Positions 10,301 to 16,824 of a stretch of DNA of 64,000 nt are shown piece by piece. The first letter of the stretch is position 1; each line of letters starts with the position of its first letter. The notes beneath the pieces were generated by a model. That model had not been told where the DNA came from and ran no database searches. It saw only the letters and a program-made list of their open reading frames with translations. Source of the DNA: Rhizomicrobium electricum (GTDB taxonomy: Bacteria; Pseudomonadota; Alphaproteobacteria; Micropepsales; Micropepsaceae); NCBI RefSeq assembly GCF_011762045.1, contig NZ_JAASQS010000005.1:310001-374000 (forward strand), read 5' to 3'. The translations under genes and the position numbers were made by a program.

Positions 10301-11029
10301 CCAGTCGGCACTTTCTGGCACGTCGGTCTGCTCGCCCCAGGTCTGCGGCGACGCCGGCGGCAGATCGCAATACCAGTCATAGAAAGACAGACACACGCCT
10401 CCCAGGAGCGAGAGATAGCGCGTGCCTGCCGCATACGACACCATCGACATCGCCGGAATGGGCGAAAATCCCGCGACGCGGTCGGGGCCGTATTTCTTGA
10501 TCGTGTAGGCGTTGGCGGCGGCGACGATCTCGTTCGCCTCGTCCCACGTAACGCGAATGAAGCCGCCGAGCCCGCGGCGGGAGGTGTAGGCCTTGCGCTT
10601 GTCGGCGTCCTCGACGATCGAGGCCCAGGCGGCGACCGGGCTCTTGGTCTTGCGCGCCTCGCGCCACAGCCGCACCAGCGGCCCGCGGATCATCGGATGC
10701 TTGAGGCGGTTCGCACTATAGAGGTACCAGGAATAGCTGGCGCCGCGGGCGCAGCCGCGCGGTTCGTGATTGGGCAAGCCGGGACGCGTGCGCGGATAAT
10801 CCGTCTGCTGCGTTTCCCAGGTGACGATACCGCCCTTGACGTAGATCTTCCACGAGCACGATCCGGTGCAGTTCACGCCATGGGTCGAGCGCACGATCTT
10901 GTCGTGGCTCCAGCGCTGGCGATAGGCGTTCTCCCACGAACGGTCTTCATTGGTGGTCACGCCGTGACCGTCGGAGAAAGTGCCTTCGTACTTCTTGAAG
11001 AACGTCAAGCGATCGAGGAAATGGCTCAT
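7313..11029 (-). CDS. narG: Respiratory nitrate reductase alpha subunit (Mo-bis-MGD) NarG
   Basis: NarG reduces nitrate to nitrite at a Mo-bis-MGD centre on the cytoplasmic side of the membrane. The length, 1238 residues, is normal. The N-terminal FS0 cluster site HGVNCTGSCSW has the histidine-plus-cysteines arrangement specific to NarG, with the last cysteine in RGCARGASYS. The segment SFYDWYCDLPPASPQTWGEQ carries the aspartate expected to ligate molybdenum. There is no Tat signal, which separates it from archaeal outward-facing homologues. It begins 17 bases after narK in a strict co-directional series. Confidence 0.98.
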   Translation of the reverse strand: MSHFLDRLTFFKKYEGTFSDGHGVTTNEDRSWENAYRQRWSHDKIVRSTHGVNCTGSCSWKIYVKGGIVTWETQQTDYPRTRPGLPNHEPRGCARGASYSWYLYSANRLKHPMIRGPLVRLWREARKTKSPVAAWASIVEDADKRKAYTSRRGLGGFIRVTWDEANEIVAAANAYTIKKYGPDRVAGFSPIPAMSMVSYAAGTRYLSLLGGVCLSFYDWYCDLPPASPQTWGEQTDVPESADWYNAGFLLLWGSNVPQTRTPDAHFYTEARYRGTKSVVISPDYSEAAKFGDLWLHPKQGTDSALAMAFGHVILKEFHIDRQVTYFTDYCRRYSDMPFLVRLIEKNGRYVPERLVRASDFDGGLGESNNPDWKTVAFDQSGAAVVPNGSIGFRWGEKGKWNLEEKAAGTDTPLTLSTIDSRDDVLPVAFPYFGGQHHDYFTGTDHDEVLPRHVPVRKIRLADGEVYVTTVFDLLCANYGVDRGLGGANVAQSFDDDVPYTPAWQERITGVPRSQVIATARAFAKNAEKTNGKSMVILGAGINHWYHMDMNYRGIINMLVMCGCVGQEGGGWSHYVGQEKLRPQTGWLPLAFALDWARPPRQMNATSYWYAHSDQWRYETLAVNEILSPLADKKEWSGSLIDFNVRAERMGWLPSAPQLQTNPLEVARAAEAAGKDAKDYVRDGLASGDLKLSCLDPDNPANWPRNLFVWRSNILGSSGKGHEYFLKHLLGTTHGIQGKDLGETGEQKPSDVVWHDQAPEGKLDLVVTLDFRMSTTCVYSDIVLPTASWYEKNDLNTSDMHPFIHPLSAAVDPVWESKSDWEIYKGLAKTFSAIAQEVLGKEKDVVLVPLQHDTPGELGQALGVKDWGRGETEPLPGKTMASITVVERDYPNVYARFTALGPLMTSIGNGGKGIAWKTEHEVDLIGKLNGIVGEGPAKGLPRIDTDIDATEVILSLAPETNGEVAVRAWAALGQATGRDHTHLAAAKEDEKIRYRDIQAQPKKIISSPTWSGIESEKVCYNAGYTNVHELIPWRTITGRQQLFQDHPWMTAFGEQMVVYRPPIDTKTIKPIIDTKENGHKQVVLNFITPHQKWGIHSTYTDNLLMLTLSRGGPIVWMSEIDARKADIVDNDWIEAYNANGALVARAVVSQRVPEGMVMMYHAQEKIVNMPGSEITGTRGGIHNSVTRTVLKPTHMIGGYAQQSYGFNYYGTVGSNRDEFVIVRKLSKVDWMEETAVEAV

Positions 11030-11046
11030 CGGGACCTCAGATTGGA

Positions 11047-12354
11047 TCAGGCCTTGGCGTCGGAACGCATAAAGGCGACGGCAACGGCGATGGCGGCAAC
11101 GGCCAGCACGACGTAGGCGTAGAAGCCGTAGGCGTAGCCGGCGCTGCCGACGCTATCGATCACCACGCCGAGCGCGGGCGGCAGGATGAAGCCGCCGGTG
11201 GCACCCAGTCCGCCGACCAGACCGGCGGCGCCGCCGACCGCGTTGGGCACGTATTTCGGCACCATCTTGAACACGGCGGCATTGGCGACGCCCATGCTGA
11301 TGGCGATCACGAGTTCACCCGCCAGCGCCTGGGCGAAACTCGCGGCGACGGCCAGGAGCAATGCGCCCGCCAAGACGCCGGCGAAACTGACGACGGCGGT
11401 GCGTTCGCCGCCGAAACGTTCCGCAATCACGCCGCCCGCGATACGCATCACGGCGGCCAGAAGCGAGAAGCCGAGCCCGCCGAGCATGCCCGCCGTCTTG
11501 GCATCGAGATGATGCATGTTGGCCCAATAGACAGGGAACCAGACCGTCAGCGCCAGGAAGCCGCCGAAGGATACGAAATAGAGCGCCACCAGACCCCAGC
11601 TGCGGATATCCTTGGCCGCCAGACCGAGGGCATCCCATACGGCGGTCTTGGGGAACAGCTCCTGGCCGCGTTCGCGCGCGATGTCACGGCAGGTCTCTTC
11701 CGGCAGTCCCATCTTGCGAAGCTGGAACACGTAGGCATCGCGGGTGAACACGGCATAGACCGTGGCGCCGATCGCCAGGAAGACCAGCCATGCAAGATAC
11801 GACCCGCCCAAACCCCAGGCGGCGATGGCATACGGCAGGATCAATGTGAACAGGCCCGGCGCCAAATTGCCGAGGCCGCCATAGGTGCCGAGCGCGGTGC
11901 CCTGACGATTCTGCGGGAACCAGTAGGAGACCTGCGGTACGCCCACCGAGAACGACGCGACACCGCAGCCGCTGAGAAAGCCAAACACCAGCACGACGGG
12001 ATAGACCGAGGCCGTCAGCGCCTTCATGGTCATGAGGACGTAGACGAGCCCGGCCATGCCGACGAGCGACAATCCGAACAGTGTCAGCATCGGGATGCGG
12101 CCGCCGCCGCGATCCACCCAGGCGCCGAATGGTATGCGAAGCAACGAACCGGTGAGCTGCGGCGCCGCCACCAGAAGGCCCAGCGCCAAGCCGCTCAAAT
12201 GCATCTGTGCCTGGAAGAACTTCGCCGCCGGGCCGTAGAGCGCGACCGCAGCAAAGCCGATGAAGAAGCCCCAGGTTCCCATGCCGAGACCGAGGGAAGG
12301 ACTGCCGGACAATCGCAGGGGCGTGCCCACTGCATTCGCAACGTTCGCTGCCAC
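11047..12354 (-). CDS. narK: Nitrate/nitrite MFS transporter NarK
   Basis: This 435-residue protein of the nitrate/nitrite porter branch of the major facilitator superfamily has about twelve hydrophobic spans. Nitrate-signature-like glycine-rich stretches occur in helices 5 and 11 (GTYGGLGNLAPG and GGAAGLVGGLGATGGF), and conserved arginines lie in the spans (SLLRIPFGAW, AVMRIAGG). The start is a GTG at 12354 with GGAGG eight bases upstream. As first gene of the nar operon it likely imports nitrate or exchanges it for nitrite. The upstream repeat region shared with the NsrR-like gene probably controls it. Confidence 0.94.
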   Translation of the reverse strand: MAANVANAVGTPLRLSGSPSLGLGMGTWGFFIGFAAVALYGPAAKFFQAQMHLSGLALGLLVAAPQLTGSLLRIPFGAWVDRGGGRIPMLTLFGLSLVGMAGLVYVLMTMKALTASVYPVVLVFGFLSGCGVASFSVGVPQVSYWFPQNRQGTALGTYGGLGNLAPGLFTLILPYAIAAWGLGGSYLAWLVFLAIGATVYAVFTRDAYVFQLRKMGLPEETCRDIARERGQELFPKTAVWDALGLAAKDIRSWGLVALYFVSFGGFLALTVWFPVYWANMHHLDAKTAGMLGGLGFSLLAAVMRIAGGVIAERFGGERTAVVSFAGVLAGALLLAVAASFAQALAGELVIAISMGVANAAVFKMVPKYVPNAVGGAAGLVGGLGATGGFILPPALGVVIDSVGSAGYAYGFYAYVVLAVAAIAVAVAFMRSDAKA

Positions 12355-12492
12355 CTGTCTCTCCTCCGCTGGCTTATAGTTCTGGCCTAGTTACGCAGCC
12401 CGTGTCTGGTTCGTACTTCTCCGTAGACTGCCGCCCCCGCGCCCGGACCGGCCCATCCGTCACGCCACTGCAATGCCCCTCAAACAAGTATC

Positions 12493-12541
12493 TTGAATAC
12501 CACTTCAAACTACGCTTCAATGTGGTATTGTCAATGCCAGT
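12493..12541. promoter_or_regulatory. Inverted- and direct-repeat control region between narK and the NsrR-like gene
   Basis: The 201-base divergent region holds a dense AT-rich repeat cluster. AATACCAC (12496-12503) is mirrored by GTGGTATT (12522-12529). TTCAA occurs at 12504-12508 and 12516-12520, exactly 12 bases apart. TTGAATACCACTTCAA (12493-12508) is itself an interrupted palindrome with 5-base arms and a 6-base spacer. FNR/NnrR boxes have a 4-base spacer, so this is not a standard one. An operator for the adjacent Rrf2 regulator is the natural inference. Confidence 0.55.
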
Positions 12542-12555
12542 TTGAGGAACATCGC

Positions 12556-12990
12556 TTGCGACTCCTTGCCTCAACCGACTTCGCGCTCCGAACATTGATG
12601 CTTCTTGCCAACCAACCGCAAGGGGGACCGCTCAATGTCGAGACGCTTGCCACAATGCTCGGAAACGTCTCGCGCAACCATCTTCACAAGGTGGTTCAAA
12701 CGCTTGCCGGATTGGGGCTGGTACGTACAATTCGCGGCAACGGCGGCGGCGTGGTACTTGCGGCCCCACCCGGCTCGATAAAAGTGGGAAAGCTGATCCG
12801 CGATCTCGAAGGCGAACAGCCGGTGGTCGAATGCTTCCGGGACGGCGGGACTTGCGTACTGAGTGCGGACTGCCGCTTGCGCTGCTATCTCAAGGATGCG
12901 CGCAATGCCTTCTTTCGCGATCTCGATCAGCATACCATCGCGGACTGCCTGCCCCGCAAGCCCGCCCGCCGCGCCAAGGAAACCGCATGA
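12556..12990 (+). CDS. Rrf2-family iron-sulfur regulator, NsrR-like
   Basis: This 144-residue Rrf2-family winged-helix regulator is probably a nitric-oxide sensor of the NsrR type. The TTG at 12556 was chosen because GAGGAA lies six bases upstream and the protein then begins MRLLASTDFALRTLMLLA, matching the Rrf2 N terminus. Cysteines at about 93, 100 and 106 (VECFRDGGTC, SADC) correspond to the cluster-binding set, with an extra cysteine at about 110. The later LDQHTIADCL segment resembles NsrR. It is divergent from narK and overlaps moeA by ATGA. IscR- or RirA-like roles are alternatives; NsrR is favoured by context. Confidence 0.8.
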   Translation: MRLLASTDFALRTLMLLANQPQGGPLNVETLATMLGNVSRNHLHKVVQTLAGLGLVRTIRGNGGGVVLAAPPGSIKVGKLIRDLEGEQPVVECFRDGGTCVLSADCRLRCYLKDARNAFFRDLDQHTIADCLPRKPARRAKETA

Positions 12991-14171
12991 TCAGCTTCGA
13001 TGAGTCGCTTCGTCAGGTGGCCGAACTGGCCAAGCCGCTGCCTGCCGAGATGGTGCCGCTGGCAGAGGCCGACGGCCGAGTCCTCGCCGCGCCGGTCGTT
13101 GCCGGCCGCAACGCCCCCGCTTTCGCCGTATCCGCGATGGATGGCTATGCCGTGCGCGACGAAGACCTTCGTAATCTGCCAGCCACCCTGCGCGTGACCG
13201 GAAAGTCTTTCGCAGGCGGCGGCGTGCCGGACGCGATTCTGCCGGGGACATGCGTGCGCGTCTTCACCGGCGCGGCGGTCCCGCCGGGGGCCGACCGGGT
13301 CATCATCCAGGAAGACGTGACCGCGACGAACGACGGCGCGCAGTTCGATCATCCGCCGGGTTCGAGCCGCCACATCCGCGCGGCCGGGTCCGACTTTGCC
13401 ATCGGCGACGTGCTGGTGCCCGCAGATGTTCCACTCAATCCGCAGCGGCTGGTCGCGGCGGCCGCCGCCGATCTGGCCGATGTTGCGGTGATCCGGCAGC
13501 CGCGGGTGTTCATTCTCGCCAACGGCGACGAGTTGCGCGCGCCCGGCTCGGCCGGAGCCGCCGATCAGATTCCCGACAGTCTGACGACCGCCCTCACCGC
13601 GTTCGTCCGGCGCTGGCACGGCAATGTCGCCGGTCACAGCGTGTGCCCGGATGATCTATCCCGATTGCAGCGCACGGCATCGGAAGCCGTTTCTCAGGCC
13701 GATGTCGTTGTGGTGACCGGCGGCGCCTCGGTCGGCGAGCGCGACTTCGCCAAGACCATGTTCGCCGATCACGATCTGCACCTCGTGTTCGCCAAGGTCG
13801 CGATCCGTCCCGGCAAGCCGGTGTGGCTCGGCCGTGCAGGGAGCACGCTGATCGTCGGCCTGCCCGGCAACCCGACCTCGGCGCTGGTGACGGCCCGCCT
13901 GTATCTCGCCCCCTTGCTTGCGGGTCTTGCCGGATTCGATCCGGCCACAGCCTGGGCGTGGCAAACGCGCCCGCTGGCAGCACCGCTCGAGACCGGCGGC
14001 GAGCGCCATACTTTCCTGCGGGCGAAAAGCAGCGGCGATGGCGTCGAAGCCTTGCGCGATCAGGATTCCGGCGCCCAGAAAGCCCTCGCCGCGGCCGAAT
14101 ACCTGATCTCGCGCCCGCCAAGCGCTGCGCGCGCCGAAACGGGATCGCTGGTCGACACACTTCTTATATAG
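12987..14171 (+). CDS. moeA: Molybdopterin molybdenumtransferase MoeA
   Basis: MoeA inserts molybdate into adenylylated molybdopterin. The 394-residue product has the expected domains: an N-terminal stretch with AVSAMDGYAV, the VFTGAAVPPGADRVIIQED block, the MoCF-like core VVVTGGASVGERDF with KVAIRPGKPVW and GLPGNPTSALV, and a short C-terminal beta domain. The ATG at 12987 overlaps the stop of the NsrR-like gene (ATGA), so a cofactor gene is translationally coupled to a putative NO-responsive regulator. With mobA, mobB, moaA, moaD and moaE across the divergent promoter, it completes most of the cofactor route. Confidence 0.95.
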   Translation: MISFDESLRQVAELAKPLPAEMVPLAEADGRVLAAPVVAGRNAPAFAVSAMDGYAVRDEDLRNLPATLRVTGKSFAGGGVPDAILPGTCVRVFTGAAVPPGADRVIIQEDVTATNDGAQFDHPPGSSRHIRAAGSDFAIGDVLVPADVPLNPQRLVAAAAADLADVAVIRQPRVFILANGDELRAPGSAGAADQIPDSLTTALTAFVRRWHGNVAGHSVCPDDLSRLQRTASEAVSQADVVVVTGGASVGERDFAKTMFADHDLHLVFAKVAIRPGKPVWLGRAGSTLIVGLPGNPTSALVTARLYLAPLLAGLAGFDPATAWAWQTRPLAAPLETGGERHTFLRAKSSGDGVEALRDQDSGAQKALAAAEYLISRPPSAARAETGSLVDTLLI

Positions 14172-14180
14172 GGAGGCTTC

Positions 14181-14531
14181 ATGCCCAAACCGGCCAAACT
14201 TCCCGGCGGAGCGCAAACCATCGCCGAACGCCATCCCGAGATCTGGGAAAGCTTCACGGAGCTGGGCGAACGCTGCGCCGAGGCCGGCCCCTTGGATGCG
14301 CACACGCGGCATCTGGTGAAACTCGCCTTCGCCGCAGGCGCCGGACTTGAAGGCGCAGTCCATTCCCACACCCGCCGCGCCCTCGCCGACGGCCTCACGG
14401 CGGACGAACTTCGTCACGTCGCCGTGCTTGCCATCCCGACGCTCGGACTTGCAACGGCGGTGCGGGCACTGACCTGGATCGACGACATCGCCAAGACCCG
14501 CCGCGCGCCGGCCAAACGAAAGCGCCGCTGA
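14181..14531 (+). CDS. Carboxymuconolactone decarboxylase / AhpD-like small protein
   Basis: This 116-residue helical protein of the CMD/AhpD-like family has the core LVKLAFAAGAGLEGAVHSHTRRALADGLTADEL. AhpD peroxidase-type members have C-x2-C in this position; here both cysteines are absent and only the histidine of VHSH remains, so a thiol peroxidase function is unlikely. It starts nine bases after moeA and is probably co-transcribed. The C terminus is strongly basic (RRAPAKRKRR). Its substrate is unknown. It converges with the downstream oxidoreductase, leaving only eight bases between stops. Confidence 0.75.
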   Translation: MPKPAKLPGGAQTIAERHPEIWESFTELGERCAEAGPLDAHTRHLVKLAFAAGAGLEGAVHSHTRRALADGLTADELRHVAVLAIPTLGLATAVRALTWIDDIAKTRRAPAKRKRR

Positions 14532-14539
14532 GAGCGGCC

Positions 14540-15517
14540 TCAGTCTGCGATCAACTCCACCACCACCTTGCCGCGGGCCGATCCGCTGCGGACCAGCGCA
14601 TGGGCCTCGTCGGTCTGAGAGAACGAGAAGCGGTGCGTGTCCAGGCGCGGCCGGAGTTTGCCAGCCTCGACCAGTTTGCCTGCTTCGGCCAGGATGTGCC
14701 CATGCGCCTGCCGCCCCTCGCCGGTCAGAAGCGGCAGCAGCGTGAAGACGCCGCCGTAAGTCGCAGCACGGAACGACAAGGGTGCGAGGGAATGGGTGCC
14801 CCAGCCCAGCGAACTGGTCACGCGCCCAAAGCGGCGCACGGCCTGGAAGGCATCGTCCAGCGCACCGACGCAATCGTACACGACATCGAAGCCGCGCCCG
14901 CCGGTGAGGTCTTCGACATAGCGCGCCACCGGCACGTCGCGATCCACCGGCGTGGTACCGATGGAGCGGAAATAGTCACCGTCTTCGGCGCGGCCGCTGC
15001 CGAAGGTCACGGCTCCGCGGGCCTTGGCGATCTGCAAAGCAACGTGGCCGACGCCACCGGCGCCGCCGATCACCAGGACGGTCTCGCCTTCGGCCACATC
15101 AACGCGATCCACCATGCCTTCCCACGCCGTGATGGTGACGAGCGGAAGCGCCGCAGCCTCGCGCATGGAAAGCCCGGCGGGCTTCTTTGCCAGCAAGCGG
15201 GCATCGACGGCGGCATATTCGGCCAGCGTACCCGGAATGCCGCCGACCCCGCCGGTCATGCCGTAGACCGCATCGCCCGTACGGAACGCCGTCACGCCCT
15301 CGCCTGCAGCCTCGACGGTTCCGGCCAGATCCAGGCCGAGGATCGCCGGCAGCGGATGACACGCGTGTGCCGCGCCGCCCGCCCATATCTTGGTATCGAG
15401 CGGATTGATGCCGCTGGCGTGAATTCTGACCAGAACCTCGCCCGGTCCCGGCTTCGGTTCGGGGATGTCCTTCAGTTGGAACGGACCATTGGCGCTCTCG
15501 ACGACCAGAGCTTTCAT
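14540..15517 (-). CDS. Zinc-independent medium-chain dehydrogenase, quinone oxidoreductase-like
   Basis: This 325-residue protein of the quinone-oxidoreductase branch of medium-chain dehydrogenases is expected to use NADPH. The N-terminal GroES-like domain has GEVLVRIHASGINPLDTKIW, and the Rossmann part has VLVIGGAGGVGHVALQIAKARGA. The cysteine ligands of zinc alcohol dehydrogenases are absent. The ATG at 15517 (MKALVVESANGPFQL) is the usual family start. It runs parallel to the FixJ-like regulator 55 bases upstream and might belong to its output; no substrate can be assigned. Confidence 0.85.
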   Translation of the reverse strand: MKALVVESANGPFQLKDIPEPKPGPGEVLVRIHASGINPLDTKIWAGGAAHACHPLPAILGLDLAGTVEAAGEGVTAFRTGDAVYGMTGGVGGIPGTLAEYAAVDARLLAKKPAGLSMREAAALPLVTITAWEGMVDRVDVAEGETVLVIGGAGGVGHVALQIAKARGAVTFGSGRAEDGDYFRSIGTTPVDRDVPVARYVEDLTGGRGFDVVYDCVGALDDAFQAVRRFGRVTSSLGWGTHSLAPLSFRAATYGGVFTLLPLLTGEGRQAHGHILAEAGKLVEAGKLRPRLDTHRFSFSQTDEAHALVRSGSARGKVVVELIAD

Positions 15518-15572
15518 CGCACGGAACCTTTCTGTGGCGTTCGACAACCCGCGCACGGCGGCGGCGGGGATT

Positions 15573-16241
15573 TCAATTCCTGCCGGGCGTTTCGCCGAGC
15601 TCGAGCAACTCGATCTTGCGCAGCATATCGGCGACGGACTTCGCCTTGAGTTTCCGCCCGGCGCTGCTGCGGTGCATTTTCACGGTGATCTCCGCAATGC
15701 CGAGCTCGTGCGCGATCTGCTTGTTGAGCAGCCCTCGGGCGACGCCGCGCAGCACATCCCGTTCGCGCGGAGTCAATTGCTCCGCCAAGCCGCGGATGCC
15801 GGAGACGATTGATGCTTGCTGCCGCCGCACGCCGTCCTGTTTCAGAGCGTTATTGACCGCATCGAGCAGTTCCTGATTGCGGAAAGGTTTGGACAGAAAA
15901 TCCGCCGCCCCGGCCTTCATGGCCCGCACCGAAGTCGGCACGTCGGCATGGCCGGTGATGAACACGATCGGAATGTGCTCGCCCATGGCGGCAAGCCGGC
16001 TCTGCAAATCGAGACCCGACGCACCCGGAAGACGCAAGTCCAACACCAGGCAGCATGGCCGATCCGGCAGCGGCGCCGCCAGCAGTTCGGACGTGGAGGC
16101 AAACACCGCGCAATCGAGCGATACCGAAGCGAAGAGATCCTGCAAGCTGGCGCGGATTTCGGCGTCGTCGTCGACGACCAGCACGAGAGCCGCTTGATCC
16201 ACCGCTTTTGCCGCCGTCGACGCGAAGGTCCCGTGCATCAT
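15573..16241 (-). CDS. FixJ-type two-component response regulator
   Basis: This is a receiver-plus-LuxR-HTH regulator of about 222 residues. The receiver has the acidic pocket DDD near residue 24, the phospho-acceptor D68 in LVLDLRLPG and the conserved lysine K118 in FLSKPF. The output domain (about 154-213) reads LTPRERDVLRGVARG...TVKMHR, the FixJ/NarL helix-turn-helix. Two consecutive ATGs (16241, 16238) follow AGGAG; the second has the better spacing. The likely partner is the PAS kinase at 16805-18298. Which genes it controls is not visible. Confidence 0.92.
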   Translation of the reverse strand: MMHGTFASTAAKAVDQAALVLVVDDDAEIRASLQDLFASVSLDCAVFASTSELLAAPLPDRPCCLVLDLRLPGASGLDLQSRLAAMGEHIPIVFITGHADVPTSVRAMKAGAADFLSKPFRNQELLDAVNNALKQDGVRRQQASIVSGIRGLAEQLTPRERDVLRGVARGLLNKQIAHELGIAEITVKMHRSSAGRKLKAKSVADMLRKIELLELGETPGRN

Positions 16242-16381
16242 TGCACTCCTGTTGCCCGCATCAATACTGTCTTAAGGGAAGTAACGCCGGCATTGCATCG
16301 GCATACTGGCATGGCCGCAGAGCCCCATCCATGCCCGCCTGCCTGCCGGCTCCCATACCTTGGTAGTGGATGGCAAATCGA

Positions 16382-16393
16382 CGACACGTGTCG
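16382..16393. promoter_or_regulatory. Perfect 12-bp palindrome in the divergent regulator region
   Basis: CGACACGTGTCG is an exact palindrome in the 217-base gap between the divergent FixJ-like and receiver-only genes. Its position upstream of the latter suggests an operator. Nothing else in the gap is clearly promoter-like; a TTGACT at about 16418 could be a -35 element but has no convincing -10 partner. Confidence 0.35.
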
Positions 16394-16458
16394 CGGAACC
16401 GGCATGCCCCGCAGTAGATTTGACTACGCCCATCCGGCTCTGCACCAAGGATCGTCCA

Positions 16459-16824
16459 TTGCCTCTCGTTCTGATCGCCGACGATGACGAGGATATGCGC
16501 CTGTCGCTCGAAGCGCTGGTGCACAGCATCGGATTCGATGCGGCGATTTTCGAGAATGCGGCCGCCCTGCTCGCCTTCGCCCGGCTGCACGAGGCGCGCT
16601 GCATCATCAGCGATCTCAGGATGCCGGGGATGTCGGGGCTGGAACTCGTCCGCCATCTGGCGCAAGCGGCGCCGCACATTCCGGTGATCCTCGTCTCGGC
16701 CTATGTGACGGAGACTCTGGTCGAGCAGGCGGCAACGGCGGGAGCGCTTTGCCTTCTCAAGAAGCCGATCACGCCGAGCATCATCATCGCCAAGCTGCGG
16801 AACGTCATGGCGCACGGCGATTAG
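16459..16824 (+). CDS. Stand-alone receiver-domain response regulator
   Basis: This 121-residue CheY-like receiver has no output domain. It starts MPLVLIADDDEDMRLSLEAL, with the acidic pair at residues 8-9, the phospho-acceptor D52 in IISDLRMPGMSG, and the switch lysine in LLKKPI. The TTG at 16459 is preferred because AAGGA lies seven bases upstream and the receiver then begins at its normal first strand; upstream in-frame starts add about 33 unrelated residues. It converges with, and overlaps by 20 bases, the histidine kinase gene. It may act as a phosphate sink or competitor for that kinase. Confidence 0.85.
   Translation: MPLVLIADDDEDMRLSLEALVHSIGFDAAIFENAAALLAFARLHEARCIISDLRMPGMSGLELVRHLAQAAPHIPVILVSAYVTETLVEQAATAGALCLLKKPITPSIIIAKLRNVMAHGD

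Noticed and set aside
12493..12508. Possible FNR/NnrR box upstream of narK
   Set aside because: TTGAATACCACTTCAA has a 6-base spacer between the 5-base arms, while FNR-type boxes need 4; it is listed as a repeat of unknown factor instead.
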